A stretch of 64,000 nt of DNA from Oscillospiraceae bacterium (GTDB lineage: Bacteria > Bacillota > Clostridia > Saccharofermentanales > Saccharofermentanaceae), in assembly GCA_902787975.1 (NCBI GenBank), contig CADAIP010000017.1, positions 83,244-147,243 of the forward strand. The letters are read 5' to 3'. Below the pieces are notes generated by a model. That model worked only from the letters and a program-made list of their open reading frames with translations, was not told the origin of the DNA and searched no databases. Made by a program: the position numbers and the translations under genes. Of the stretch, positions 34,594 to 44,077 are shown one piece after another (positions within the stretch are counted from its first letter, which is position 1; each line of letters opens with the position of its first letter).

Positions 34594-35847
34594 TTATGTT
34601 CTGTAGCTTCCGTTGATCTTAACGTAATCGTATGAGAAGTCACAGGTAAACATTCTGTCGTAAGCATCACCTTCGTATAGAGTGATATCTACCTTGAGAT
34701 CATGCTCAGCGAGAAGTCTGGATGCTTCTTCCTCGTCGAAGTTAACAGCAGCACCATCCTTATACATAAGAAGTCCTGAAAGCCTGATATCGACCTTCTC
34801 AGGATCGAATGAAGCACCGGAATAACCGACAGCTGTAAGGATACGTCCGATATTTGCATCTTCACCGAAGAATGCAGTCTTGCAAAGAGGAGATCTTGCA
34901 ACGGAAGTAACGATGAGCTTTGCATCTTTCTCATCCTTTGCACCATGCACTTCGATCTCAACAAACTTGGTTGCACCTTCGCCGTCTGAAGCGAGCATTC
35001 TTGCGATGTCTTCAGAAAGTTTGCAGAGAGCAGACTCTACTAAAGCATAATCCTCTGTGCCTTCTTCAACAGAAACGCCGGATGCACCGTTAGCAAATAC
35101 AGTTACCATGTCACAAACAGATGTGTCGCCGTCTACGCTGACTCTGTTGAATGTATATTTAACAGCTTTCTGAAGCATCTTCTTTAATGAAGCGGATTCA
35201 ATTCCACAGTCTGTTGTAAAAACGCAGATCATGGTGGCGAGGTTGGGGTGGATCATGCCTGAACCCTTAGCCATGCCGGAGATTGTAACTGTTTTTCCGT
35301 CAGTAAGTTCGATCTGTGCGGATACTTCCTTCGGAACTGTATCAGTAGTCATCATGGCATACTCTGCATTGTGGGCAGCTTCCTCGTCAGATGAAAGGCC
35401 GTTTACGAGTGAAGGAATTGCAGCCGTCATCTTATCAAGCGGAAGTCTAGAACCGATTACGCCTGTTGAAGCCGTAAGAATCTCTGTAGGATCACAGCCG
35501 AGAAGGGAAGATGCGGTCTCTGCAATCTTAGCGGCATCCTCAACACCGACATGACCAACACCTGCGTTGGCTACTTTACTGTTAATGATGATACCCTTGG
35601 CTTTACCCTTGGTCTCAATGATATCCATTGATCTAACGAGTGAATGGCCTTTGACAAGGTTGGATGTATAAACACCAGCTACATTACAAAGTGTTTCCGA
35701 ATAAACCATTCCCATATCAAGGATTGCATACTTAGGAACGCTTTCATTGATGTTAGCAGGATCAGAACACTTCATTCCGGCAGAAACGCCGTTAGCCTTA
35801 AAGCCCTTAGGCATTGTAATATAAGATACAGATAATTCTTCTTCCAT
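34594..35847 (-). CDS. argJ: Bifunctional ornithine acetyltransferase/N-acetylglutamate synthase
   Basis: ArgJ recycles the acetyl group from N-acetylornithine to glutamate. The 417 residues contain the autoprocessing Ala-Thr junction in PNLATMICVF (ATML in most homologues), TASTGVIGSRLPLDK, the MAKGSGMI element and NIGRILTAVGYSG. The precursor should self-cleave into two chains. No other arg gene is in the window, so the pathway is elsewhere. It has an AGAGGT site and is convergent with tig. Confidence 0.95.
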   Translation of the reverse strand: MEEELSVSYITMPKGFKANGVSAGMKCSDPANINESVPKYAILDMGMVYSETLCNVAGVYTSNLVKGHSLVRSMDIIETKGKAKGIIINSKVANAGVGHVGVEDAAKIAETASSLLGCDPTEILTASTGVIGSRLPLDKMTAAIPSLVNGLSSDEEAAHNAEYAMMTTDTVPKEVSAQIELTDGKTVTISGMAKGSGMIHPNLATMICVFTTDCGIESASLKKMLQKAVKYTFNRVSVDGDTSVCDMVTVFANGASGVSVEEGTEDYALVESALCKLSEDIARMLASDGEGATKFVEIEVHGAKDEKDAKLIVTSVARSPLCKTAFFGEDANIGRILTAVGYSGASFDPEKVDIRLSGLLMYKDGAAVNFDEEEASRLLAEHDLKVDITLYEGDAYDRMFTCDFSYDYVKINGSYRT

Positions 35848-35934
35848 AATAAATAACCTCTTATGTTTATTACTGTCGAATTATAGTACAACAAAGCATA
35901 TACACGCAATAAAGCACTTTACAATAAATAACGC

Positions 35935-35963
35935 TTGACTTAAAAAGACCTTTTCTTTATAAT
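35935..35963 (+). promoter_or_regulatory. Promoter of the tRNA cluster
   Basis: TTGACT (35935-35940), 17 bp, perfect TATAAT (35958-35963), 22 nt before tRNA-His. Confidence 0.8.
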
Positions 35964-35984
35964 TTCAAGGCAATTGGCTGAAAT

Positions 35985-36062
35985 GGTGGGATTAGTTCAG
36001 TTGGTTAGAGCGCTAGTTTGTGGCACTAGATATCATGGGTTCGAATCCCATATCCCACCCCA
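35985..36062 (+). tRNA. tRNA-His (GTG)
   Basis: Acceptor GTGGGAT/ATCCCAC plus the extra G at position -1 (35985) pairing with discriminator C, anticodon GTG in TTGTGGC, T-loop TTCGAAT, encoded CCA. Confidence 0.97.
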
Positions 36063-36081
36063 ACTTTTTGCCTCGAAACAC

Positions 36082-36156
36082 TGGGGTGTAGCCAAGGGGT
36101 AAGGCACGGGTCTTTGACTCCCGCATTCGTAGGTTCAAATCCTGCCACCCCAGCCA
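36082..36156 (+). tRNA. tRNA-Gln (TTG)
   Basis: Acceptor TGGGGTG/CACCCCA, anticodon TTG in CTTTGAC, T-loop TTCAAAT, discriminator G and encoded CCA. Confidence 0.97.
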
Positions 36157-36159
36157 AAT

Positions 36160-36235
36160 GGTTCACTAGCTCAGCCGGTAGAGCACTTGACTTTTAATCA
36201 AGGGGTCTGGAGTTCGAACCTCCAGTGAGCCACCA
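36160..36235 (+). tRNA. tRNA-Lys (TTT)
   Basis: Acceptor GGTTCAC/GTGAGCC, anticodon TTT in CTTTTAA, T-loop TTCGAAC, discriminator A and encoded CCA. It begins 3 nt after tRNA-Gln. Confidence 0.97.
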
Positions 36236-36259
36236 AATGCCACCAAATAAAATATAATC

Positions 36260-36290
36260 ACCCTGCAGTCATCAGTACGGCAGGGTTTTT
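36260..36290 (+). terminator. Terminator of the tRNA cluster
   Basis: A 7-bp stem ACCCTGC/GCAGGGT (36260-36266 with 36280-36286) and T5. Confidence 0.85.
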
Positions 36291-36390
36291 AATTTCAAAT
36301 TTATCTGTCCAAAACTCAATCATTCTTGCGTTTTAGGTTACAAACCGGTGACATTTTGTGCTAATGCCCGAGTTTTGCTTGAATTATTCG

Positions 36391-36418
36391 TTATTCCTTA
36401 CAAGTTGAATGTTAAAAT
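36391..36418 (+). promoter_or_regulatory. Possible promoter of the NlpC/P60 gene
   Basis: TTATTC (36391-36396), 16 bp, TAAAAT (36413-36418). A loose 8-bp inverted repeat CAAAACTC/GAGTTTTG (36310-36317, 36370-36377) lies upstream. Confidence 0.35.
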
Positions 36419-36457
36419 ATCATCAAGATTATGCGCTAAGAGCAGAAAGGAAATGCA

Positions 36458-37810
36458 GTGGTTAATAAGAAAGCGGTAAAGATAGTTTCAGCTGTTGTTG
36501 CGGCAAGTGTTTCTGTCGGATCTGTTACTACTCATAACTGCGGATCTTCAAAAGAGATTGATCTTCAGAGCCCGTCTCTGATTGGTCCCAACGCTGTTAC
36601 TTTTGACGACTTTTGTTCGCCTGCATATGAAGAAGCTGAGAACACCGCATATGTTCCAATGAGCTTAAAGAACGCAAAGTTTAATATTGATGATTATACG
36701 ATCGTTGCCGTTAAATCTTATTCTGATATAGCTGCTGAATTTGGTACTGATCCTTTGGATCCCATTACTTATGACGGTTCTATGTACTGGATTAACGGTG
36801 ATGCTGTTCTTGTTGCTCCTAAGTCTGAGAATGCAGAAGGTGAAGAAGACAGTGAAGATTCTGAAGAAACAGAAGATGATGAAGATCAGAATCAGGATGA
36901 TGTAATCAGCCTCAAGCTTAACGATACAGTTACCAGAATCGCTTATATAAAGGACTGGTCACTTGTAAGACTTCCTGACGGAAGAGAAGGTTACATAATG
37001 AACTCTCATCTTTCAGCTGAAGAGATCGTTGAAGAGCCTGAGACACCTGATGAACCTGAAGATGTTTCTTACGACGATGACGATGATGAAGGTTCATCAA
37101 CATCTTATACTGAACCTGATCCGGAACCTTATACTGAACCCGAACCTGAACCGGAGCCTGAGACAAGTTCAGGACCCGATTGGGAAGAATGGGATGTTGA
37201 TTACACGGTATATGCAAGCACAGCACTTAATACCAGAACAGGCCCGGGTATCTCATATACTTTGCTCTCCACATTGTCTACAGGTTCAGAGATCGAAGTA
37301 GTTGCAGAGACAGATAACGGTTGGTATAAGTCAGCTGACGGATATTATGTAAAGGCAAGCTTTACCCAGGAAGACGAACCTTATATACCTGAGCCGGTAT
37401 ATTACGATGACGATGATGATGACGACGATGATTATTATGACAGCGACTGGTCATCCTTTGCTTCATATGTAAGAGGATATATCGGATGCAGATATGTATA
37501 CGGTGGTGCTTCACCTGACGGCTTCGACTGTTCCGGATTCGTTATGTATTGTTTTGAGACATACTACGGAATCTATCTGCCTCACGGTGCTACAAGCCAA
37601 TCTTATTGCGGTGATTGGGTAGATCCCGATGAGATCCAGGTCGGCGACATTATCTGCTTCGATAAAGAAGGCGACGGCATCATGGAACACTCCGGTATCT
37701 ACGTAGGAAATGATACATACGTACATGCCCAGTCTTCAGCCACCGGCGTTGTTGAATCATGTTACTCATCAGCCAAGTGGAAAATCGGTACGGTAAGAAG
37801 AGTCTTATAA
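36458..37810 (+). CDS. Secreted SH3-NlpC/P60 cell-wall hydrolase
   Basis: This is a predicted peptidoglycan endopeptidase of 450 residues starting at GTG 36458 (AAAGGA site). A signal-like hydrophobic segment is at about 5-25. An SH3-like region, an acidic Glu/Asp stretch, a Pro/Glu-rich linker, a second SH3b domain (STALNTRTGPGISYTLL) and a run of nine aspartates lead to the NlpC/P60 domain. Its triad is Cys in FDCSGF, His in EHSGIYVG and His in YVHAQS. Acidic tracts of this length are unusual and might bind calcium or wall polymers. Confidence 0.9.
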   Translation: MVNKKAVKIVSAVVAASVSVGSVTTHNCGSSKEIDLQSPSLIGPNAVTFDDFCSPAYEEAENTAYVPMSLKNAKFNIDDYTIVAVKSYSDIAAEFGTDPLDPITYDGSMYWINGDAVLVAPKSENAEGEEDSEDSEETEDDEDQNQDDVISLKLNDTVTRIAYIKDWSLVRLPDGREGYIMNSHLSAEEIVEEPETPDEPEDVSYDDDDDEGSSTSYTEPDPEPYTEPEPEPEPETSSGPDWEEWDVDYTVYASTALNTRTGPGISYTLLSTLSTGSEIEVVAETDNGWYKSADGYYVKASFTQEDEPYIPEPVYYDDDDDDDDDYYDSDWSSFASYVRGYIGCRYVYGGASPDGFDCSGFVMYCFETYYGIYLPHGATSQSYCGDWVDPDEIQVGDIICFDKEGDGIMEHSGIYVGNDTYVHAQSSATGVVESCYSSAKWKIGTVRRVL

Positions 37811-37817
37811 AACAAAG

Positions 37818-37848
37818 AAAGCGTTGATCTTAAAAGGTCAACGCTTTT
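37818..37848. terminator. Bidirectional terminator
   Basis: A 10-bp stem (37818-37827 with 37838-37847) with A-rich and T-rich flanks lies between the convergent NlpC/P60 gene and dipeptidase gene. Confidence 0.8.
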
Positions 37849-37871
37849 CAGTTAACAGTCAATATTAAAAC

Positions 37872-39194
37872 TTATAAGTATTCGGACAGGCCCATAATCG
37901 CTTCAGTCATTACCTTAATGTCGGTTTCAAAATCTGATAAAGCCCTGCATTCGTTTGCCTGGTGACACTGGTCTTCCTGCCAGGGTGCCTGTATACCGAA
38001 CGCAATGGTATTAGGCATATGACGGGCATAAGTACCGCCGCCAATGGCAATAGGTTCTGTAAATTCAGACAAATACTCAGGCTTATATCCGCTGTAAGAC
38101 GGCATATTTGATTTCCAGATTTCAGTGAGCAGTGCGATCTGGGGAAAATCTTTTGATTTATACAGAGGATCCATCTGATTCAGCACTTCAACTTTGAGAC
38201 CATAGGCTGAAGCAGATGAAGATAACTTGGCTACAATATCATCCATTTGATAAGTAACCGGACATCTGACATCAATTACAATGGACTCGCCTGAATCAGA
38301 ACAATTCAAGACAGACGGGTTTGCCGTTACTCTTCCTGACTCGTCCGTAACAGAACACCCTGTATAATCTGCAGGCGTAGAATATACGATTTCCTTACTG
38401 ATAAAGCTCAGCAAAGGTGAACTTGAATAGTCTACGGAAGAAGAATCAAGCTGCTTAATAAGCTCAAATATGGCGTTTACACCTAATTCAGGCTTTGAAG
38501 CATGTGCCATTTTGCCTTTTGAAGTATATTCAATCCCGTTGATGGTACAAGAACAAGATGCCGGTACCATATTTGCTGCAGAACCGCCTTTTGCTGTAAC
38601 AGTTGATGGATTACTGTTAACGATCTTTACTTGTAAAATGCCTTTTTCAGCATAGATAACAGGGAATTCAGCATCGGGAGTTATAGCAAATGAAGGAATC
38701 TCACCTTGTTCAGCATATGTCTCTACACATGAACATGTGCGTTCCTCATCTGTTCCGAGTATAAGGCGAATCCTTTTGGATGGCATAAATCCTGAAGCCA
38801 TCAGTCGCTTCATAGCAAAATAAGAGGCGCAGGCAGGACCTTTATCGTCAACAATGCCTCTGCCATAGAGTATTCCATCCTTTAATGTCAGTTCAAAAGG
38901 AGAGGTTGACCAACCATCTCCGGCCGGAACTACATCAAGATGACAAACGATACCGATAAGATCAGCATCTAAAGGTCCGAATTCGCACCAGCCTACGCGG
39001 TTGTCTATAATGCCGGTCCTCATGCCTGCTTTAGTAGCATCATCGAGGACATACTGGAGAGCAGAATAAGGCTTATCTCCATAGGGAAGATTGCCGTATT
39101 TAGCATCTTTTACCGGATCAGAACCGGTGCTTTCTATACCAATAATCTCGGAAAGGAACTTGTATTCTTCCTGTGAGAGTGAGGAATCTGACAT
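37872..39194 (-). CDS. M20-family dipeptidase (PepV-like)
   Basis: This zinc-dependent peptidase of 440 residues belongs to the PepV/Xaa-His dipeptidase branch of M20. Visible are CHLDVVPAGDGW (metal His and catalytic Asp), GRGIVDDKGP (bridging Asp) and GTDEER (base and metal Glu). The lid domain lies between the halves. I start at ATG 39194, 7 nt after GGAGG; an upstream in-frame ATG at 39221 adds 9 residues without a site. It probably acts on cytosolic dipeptides for nitrogen supply. Confidence 0.9.
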   Translation of the reverse strand: MSDSSLSQEEYKFLSEIIGIESTGSDPVKDAKYGNLPYGDKPYSALQYVLDDATKAGMRTGIIDNRVGWCEFGPLDADLIGIVCHLDVVPAGDGWSTSPFELTLKDGILYGRGIVDDKGPACASYFAMKRLMASGFMPSKRIRLILGTDEERTCSCVETYAEQGEIPSFAITPDAEFPVIYAEKGILQVKIVNSNPSTVTAKGGSAANMVPASCSCTINGIEYTSKGKMAHASKPELGVNAIFELIKQLDSSSVDYSSSPLLSFISKEIVYSTPADYTGCSVTDESGRVTANPSVLNCSDSGESIVIDVRCPVTYQMDDIVAKLSSSASAYGLKVEVLNQMDPLYKSKDFPQIALLTEIWKSNMPSYSGYKPEYLSEFTEPIAIGGGTYARHMPNTIAFGIQAPWQEDQCHQANECRALSDFETDIKVMTEAIMGLSEYL

Positions 39195-39402
39195 ATCAAA
39201 CCTCCAGCCGTATGAAATCAATAGAATCTTAACATATTATAGGACTTGGTGATTGAAACAAGGAACTTATTGTTATAATGCCTATAAGAGTAGGTATTCT
39301 GCGTATTTGTTATGCAGATAATGCCTATGTTATTTGATTGAACAAAAAACAAAAGATGTTTATAATTGCTTAGTTATTATAATAAAGGAGATCTGTAATT
39401 CG

Positions 39403-40863
39403 ATGAAAACTGAATCTGAGATTAACTTTAAAGATATTGTATTATATGTTCTTAAATATATTTTGATTGCTATTCTTGTTGGCTCAATAGTTGGTGCCTA
39501 TCTTTGTGTTAAGAATTATTCTGAGATAAGAAAGACTAACGATGTACTTGATATTACTAAAAAGATTAATGCTTCTGAAAATGATTATCAATATGAAAAC
39601 CGAGTTTTAAATGTTACTAGAGCAAGAACTTATGTCAAAATGATAGATTATGTCAATAAACAAATTGACTTTCATAGAGATTATATTGCCAATTCCTTAT
39701 ATATTCAGATTGATCCTGATAATGTATATCAGATAAATGCACAATTGAGTATAGATTTTAATACTAAAGATTCTTATGGTATTGATCATGCACTTTTTTC
39801 TGCCTATGAAAGAGATATTCGTACGGGTGAATATCTTAAGGATTATGCTAATGAATTAGGAATCAAACTTGATTATGTTAGAGAATTAGTTTCTATTAGT
39901 AGTTATGATCCTGCTGATACAATAATTTGTTTTGATAATAATCAGGTTGATCAAATGGGTTCTTTATATGTATCTGTATATGGTCCTTCAAGTGAGTTCT
40001 GTTCGGATGTTATGAGATTAATTTTGGATGAAATAGACACAGTTCAGAAAGATCTAAATTCGACTATTGCACCTCACTCAATTTCGTTAGTTAGTTATCA
40101 AGAATTGGTAAAGAGTGATAATGGAATAAGGGAAGGTCAGATTAACTATACAAGTAGAATTGAAGCGTTGCAAGCCCAATTAGTCGGTTACAATAATGCT
40201 ATTGATATAATTGCAAAAGAGTTGGGTTTACCTAGCAAAGATGTAATTATTGATTATTTTGATCATCATGAAGAAGTAGTTGTTGATGGTGTCCCAACAG
40301 AATTTTCTGAACAAATAATTAATGGTCATAAGGATTTCAAAGCTCTTGCCGGTCAATTTGGAATCGGTTTTGGTATTGGTGCAGGTGCCATAGTTGTTCT
40401 GCTTGTTATTTGTTATCTGTGTAGCAGAAAGGTTAAGACTCAGGCTCAATTTTATGGAATCTTCCCTTATATTACTAAGATTGGCGTTATGAAACCAAGT
40501 GTAAAGAATGCATATTCGAAGTTGATAAATAAGTGTTCTGAAGATGATACAAAATTAAGTTCAGAGAATACAAACAAATTGATCTCAACAAACTATAGTA
40601 ACCTAACAAAGGATTATCAGAAAGTCCTTATTACTGGTATTGGCGATAAGAGTGCTATGGAGAAAGCCGTTAAGGAATTAAATATCAAAGGGGATTTCAA
40701 GCCTGATATGTTTAGTAATCCTGAAGTTTTAGATTTAGTTCCTAATTATGATTGTGTTGTTTTACTTGAACAGAGAAAGAAATCTTTGTATAGAGATATT
40801 AAAAATGAGATAAGATTGATTTCTAATGCCGGAACTAAGATCGTTGGTGCGATTTTGATCTAA
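39403..40863 (+). CDS. Wzz-like chain-length protein with degenerate kinase-like tail
   Basis: This membrane protein starts at ATG 39403 (AAAGGAG site) and has 486 residues. A first transmembrane helix is at about 16-37, followed by an external coiled-coil-rich domain and a second helix near 322-343, the layout of Wzz/CpsC co-polymerases that set glycan length. The cytosolic tail resembles BY-kinases (KVLITGIGDKSAMEKAV, YDCVVLLEQRKKS, GTKIVGAIL), but the P-loop is shortened and the chain ends without a tyrosine cluster. It is probably a non-catalytic relic or scaffold. It heads the first glycan module. Confidence 0.75.
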   Translation: MKTESEINFKDIVLYVLKYILIAILVGSIVGAYLCVKNYSEIRKTNDVLDITKKINASENDYQYENRVLNVTRARTYVKMIDYVNKQIDFHRDYIANSLYIQIDPDNVYQINAQLSIDFNTKDSYGIDHALFSAYERDIRTGEYLKDYANELGIKLDYVRELVSISSYDPADTIICFDNNQVDQMGSLYVSVYGPSSEFCSDVMRLILDEIDTVQKDLNSTIAPHSISLVSYQELVKSDNGIREGQINYTSRIEALQAQLVGYNNAIDIIAKELGLPSKDVIIDYFDHHEEVVVDGVPTEFSEQIINGHKDFKALAGQFGIGFGIGAGAIVVLLVICYLCSRKVKTQAQFYGIFPYITKIGVMKPSVKNAYSKLINKCSEDDTKLSSENTNKLISTNYSNLTKDYQKVLITGIGDKSAMEKAVKELNIKGDFKPDMFSNPEVLDLVPNYDCVVLLEQRKKSLYRDIKNEIRLISNAGTKIVGAILI

Positions 40864-40889
40864 TTTGCTGGAAAGTAAGGTTATTTCAT

Positions 40890-42818
40890 TTGACTGAGAA
40901 TACAAAATTAAAGACCGGAATGAGCAGACATATGCTTTATAGAGCTGTAATTCTTGCAGTTCTGGACTTTGTATTCATGGTCATCAGCTTTGCTGCAGCA
41001 TTACTTATCAGATACGATTTCAAGTTTACAAATATTGAGACTCAGTATATTAAACAATCTCTGATCATTATTCCGATTTGTTCAGTTTTGATCATAGTCT
41101 TGATGGGCATCTTCAAGATGTATAACAGTATTTGGAGATTTGCCTCTTTTTCTGAATTTGAAAGAATAGTTAAGGCATGGATCTGTTTTACTATAATTGT
41201 ATTTGTTGCAGAGCTCATTGATGAACTCATTACCGGTGTAAGGCGCCTTCCTATATCTGTATGGGTTATGGCGGTTATATTTGGTTTTGTCACAACTACT
41301 GCTCTAAGGTTTAGTTTCAGGTTCTTAAACTATATTAGAAAAGATTCATCTGTAACAAAGGATTGTTCTAACATAATGATCATCGGTGCGGGGGCATGCG
41401 GTAAGGATGTAATCCATGAGATAGTCATGAGCCGGCATCTGGATGCCAAGGTCTGCTGCGCGATTGATGATAATCCTGTAAAGATTGGCAGAGAGATTGA
41501 TGGTGTTCCTATCGTAGGAAGCAGAGTCGATATTCCGACCGCTGTTGATGATTACAATATTGATGAGATCATCTTTGCTATACCTGATGCGAAAGGCGTA
41601 GACCGAAAAGATATACTTGATATTTGTCAGTCGACAGGATGTAAGGTAAGAGTTATTCCCGGAATTTATCAGATGATTGACGGTTCAGTTACCGTTAATT
41701 CTATCAGAAATGTTGAGATTATTGATTTACTTGGCCGAGATCCTGTTAAAGCAAATGTTGAGAAAATCAGGGAATACATAACCGGTAAGACTGTAATGGT
41801 TACCGGAGGCGGAGGCTCTATCGGTTCAGAGCTTTGCAGGCAGATAGCCATGGCGAAGCCGAAGCTTCTTATTATCTTTGATATTTATGAGAATAATGCC
41901 TTCTGGATCGAGCGTGAATTACGTTCTAAATATGGCGATAATCTTAATCTGATAGCACTTATTGGTTCTGTAAGAAATACGAACAGAGTCAATTCCGTAT
42001 TAGAAAAGTACCGTCCGGATATCATATTCCATGCTGCTGCCCATAAGCATGTTCCTCTTATGGAAGGCTCTCCTAATGAAGCGATAAAGAATAATGTCGG
42101 CGGTACATATAAGATGGCGCAGGCAGCTGTTAAATACGGCGTAAAGCGTTTTGTTTTGATATCCACCGATAAGGCAGTAAATCCTACGAATATTATGGGT
42201 GCCTCAAAGAGAATCTGTGAGATGGTCATTCAGATGATGGACCGTCGTGCTCAAGCTTTGTTTGACAAAGGTGAGATAAAAGTCAGGACAACTTTTTCTG
42301 CTGTAAGATTCGGTAATGTTCTGGGTTCTAACGGATCTGTTCTTAAGATATTTGAGAAACAGATAGCAAATGGCGGGCCGGTAACTGTCACTGACAAAAA
42401 CATTATCCGATATTTTATGACAATACCTGAAGCAGTTGTTCTTGTCATGGAATCCGGAGCATATGCAAAGGGAGGGGAGATCTTTGTTCTTAATATGGGT
42501 GAACCTGTTAAGATTGACGATGTTGCCCGTAAGATGATCAAGCTATCCGGACTTACTCCTGACGTGGATATTAAGGTTGTTTACACCGGATTAAGACCGG
42601 GTGAGAAACTTTATGAGGAACGTCTTATGGATGAAGAAGGTTTGAGAGAAACAGAAGAGAATAAGGATATCTCTATTGCTCAGCCTATTCCTATGGATGA
42701 TGATGAGTTTGAGAAACAACTTAAAGAATTGGATATTGCAGCAAAATCTGAAAGTGATGAGATCAAGCAGATTGTTGCTGGCATTGTAAAGACATATAAA
42801 CCATCTGAGGCAAAGTAA
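40890..42818 (+). CDS. Membrane nucleotide-sugar 4,6-dehydratase (CapD/PglF type)
   Basis: This 642-residue enzyme of the CapD/FlaA1/PglF group has four N-terminal transmembrane helices, a first Rossmann domain (IMIIGAGACGKDV) and a second short-chain dehydrogenase domain (VMVTGGGGSIGSE at about 303-315). The active site STDKAVNPTNIMGASKR lacks the usual tyrosine (MxxxK), as expected for this group. It should convert UDP-GlcNAc to a 4-keto-6-deoxy sugar. The start is TTG 40890; ATG 40920 is possible. It feeds the aminotransferase gene that follows at 1 nt. Confidence 0.9.
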   Translation: MTENTKLKTGMSRHMLYRAVILAVLDFVFMVISFAAALLIRYDFKFTNIETQYIKQSLIIIPICSVLIIVLMGIFKMYNSIWRFASFSEFERIVKAWICFTIIVFVAELIDELITGVRRLPISVWVMAVIFGFVTTTALRFSFRFLNYIRKDSSVTKDCSNIMIIGAGACGKDVIHEIVMSRHLDAKVCCAIDDNPVKIGREIDGVPIVGSRVDIPTAVDDYNIDEIIFAIPDAKGVDRKDILDICQSTGCKVRVIPGIYQMIDGSVTVNSIRNVEIIDLLGRDPVKANVEKIREYITGKTVMVTGGGGSIGSELCRQIAMAKPKLLIIFDIYENNAFWIERELRSKYGDNLNLIALIGSVRNTNRVNSVLEKYRPDIIFHAAAHKHVPLMEGSPNEAIKNNVGGTYKMAQAAVKYGVKRFVLISTDKAVNPTNIMGASKRICEMVIQMMDRRAQALFDKGEIKVRTTFSAVRFGNVLGSNGSVLKIFEKQIANGGPVTVTDKNIIRYFMTIPEAVVLVMESGAYAKGGEIFVLNMGEPVKIDDVARKMIKLSGLTPDVDIKVVYTGLRPGEKLYEERLMDEEGLRETEENKDISIAQPIPMDDDEFEKQLKELDIAAKSESDEIKQIVAGIVKTYKPSEAK

Positions 42819-42819
42819 T

Positions 42820-44076
42820 ATGGGTTCTGATAATACGAAAAGAAGTATTTCATTTTCACCTCCGGATATCAGTGAATCTGAAATAAATGAAGTTGCTGAG
42901 TGTCTAAGGTCCGGCTGGATCACAACAGGTCCCAGGACCAAAGAATTAGAAAGACGTATTGCTGAATATGTCGGAACTTCTAAATGTGTCTGCCTTGCTT
43001 CTGCTACTGCTTCTGAAGAGCTAAATCTCAGGATTTTAGGTATTGGTGAAGGCGATGAAGTAATCGTTCCGGCTTACACATACTCTGCTTCTGCCGCTGC
43101 GGCAATTCATGTTGGTGCTACTGTTGTATTTGTTGATAGTCAGCCTGATTCAGTTGAAATGGATTATGATGCCATGGAGGCGGCTATAACGGATAAGACC
43201 AAGGCAGTTATTCCGGTTGATCTTGGTGGCGTTATCTGTGATTATGACCGTATTTTTGAAATAGTTGAACGTAAAAGGAATCTTTTTACTCCGTCAGGCA
43301 ATACCGATCTAGGAATGCGGATTCAAAAGTCATTAGGCAGAGTCGCTGTTGTCGCTGACTGTGCTCATGCACTTGGCAGTGAAAGACATGGTGTTAAAGC
43401 CGGCAATATAGCTGATTTTTCTTCTTTTTCTTTTCATGCCGTTAAAAACTTTACTACTGGTGAAGGCGGAGCAAGTGTTTGGAGAGATCTTGATGGCATA
43501 GATAATGACGAGATCTATAAGTGGTTCCAGTTATATAGTCTTCATGGGCAAAATAAGGATGCTCTGGCTAAGTCCCAATTAGGTAGTTGGGAATACGATA
43601 TTATTGCACCGCTTTATAAGTGCAATATGACTGATATCATGGCATCTATCGGATTAAGACAGCTTGACAGATATTCTGATCTGCTTAATCGTCGTGGCGA
43701 GATAGTTGATGAATATGATTTTATGTGTGACAACCTTGGCTTGGATCATATAAATCATTTTGGGTTGGATTACAATTCTTGTTGTCATCTTTACATTGTC
43801 AGGGTTCCTGGTATATCTGATGAAAAGCGTCGTGAGATAATAATTAAGATGGCTGAGAAGGGTATTTCCTGTAATGTTCACTACAAGCCATTACCCATGA
43901 TGACTGCGTATAAGTCTTGTTCCCAGGTAAAGGGCGGTGGTGCTGATATCAAGGATTTCCCCAACAGTTATCATCTTTATGAGAATGAGATCACATTGCC
44001 TTTACATACAAGACTTTCTAATGAAGATGTAGCATATATTATTGATTCCTTCACTGAGATAATTAAGGGGCTCTAA
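42820..44076 (+). CDS. DegT/DnrJ/EryC1 sugar aminotransferase (PglE-like)
   Basis: This PLP enzyme of 418 residues should aminate the 4-keto sugar made by the preceding dehydratase. The PLP lysine is Lys209 in SFHAVKNFTTGEGGA; DCAHALGS supplies the cofactor Asp. The opening SFSPPDISESEINEVAECLRSGWITTGP is typical of PglE/PseC-type enzymes. It is followed after 1 nt by a phosphoglycosyl transferase, so dehydratase, aminotransferase and transferase form a bacillosamine-like set, without the PglD acetyltransferase next to them. Confidence 0.9.
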   Translation: MGSDNTKRSISFSPPDISESEINEVAECLRSGWITTGPRTKELERRIAEYVGTSKCVCLASATASEELNLRILGIGEGDEVIVPAYTYSASAAAAIHVGATVVFVDSQPDSVEMDYDAMEAAITDKTKAVIPVDLGGVICDYDRIFEIVERKRNLFTPSGNTDLGMRIQKSLGRVAVVADCAHALGSERHGVKAGNIADFSSFSFHAVKNFTTGEGGASVWRDLDGIDNDEIYKWFQLYSLHGQNKDALAKSQLGSWEYDIIAPLYKCNMTDIMASIGLRQLDRYSDLLNRRGEIVDEYDFMCDNLGLDHINHFGLDYNSCCHLYIVRVPGISDEKRREIIIKMAEKGISCNVHYKPLPMMTAYKSCSQVKGGGADIKDFPNSYHLYENEITLPLHTRLSNEDVAYIIDSFTEIIKGL

Positions 44077-44077
44077 T

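Noticed and set aside
39334..39402. Longer Wzz-like protein starting at 39334
   Set aside because: The upstream start lacks a ribosome site, and the AAAGGAG site serves ATG 39403.
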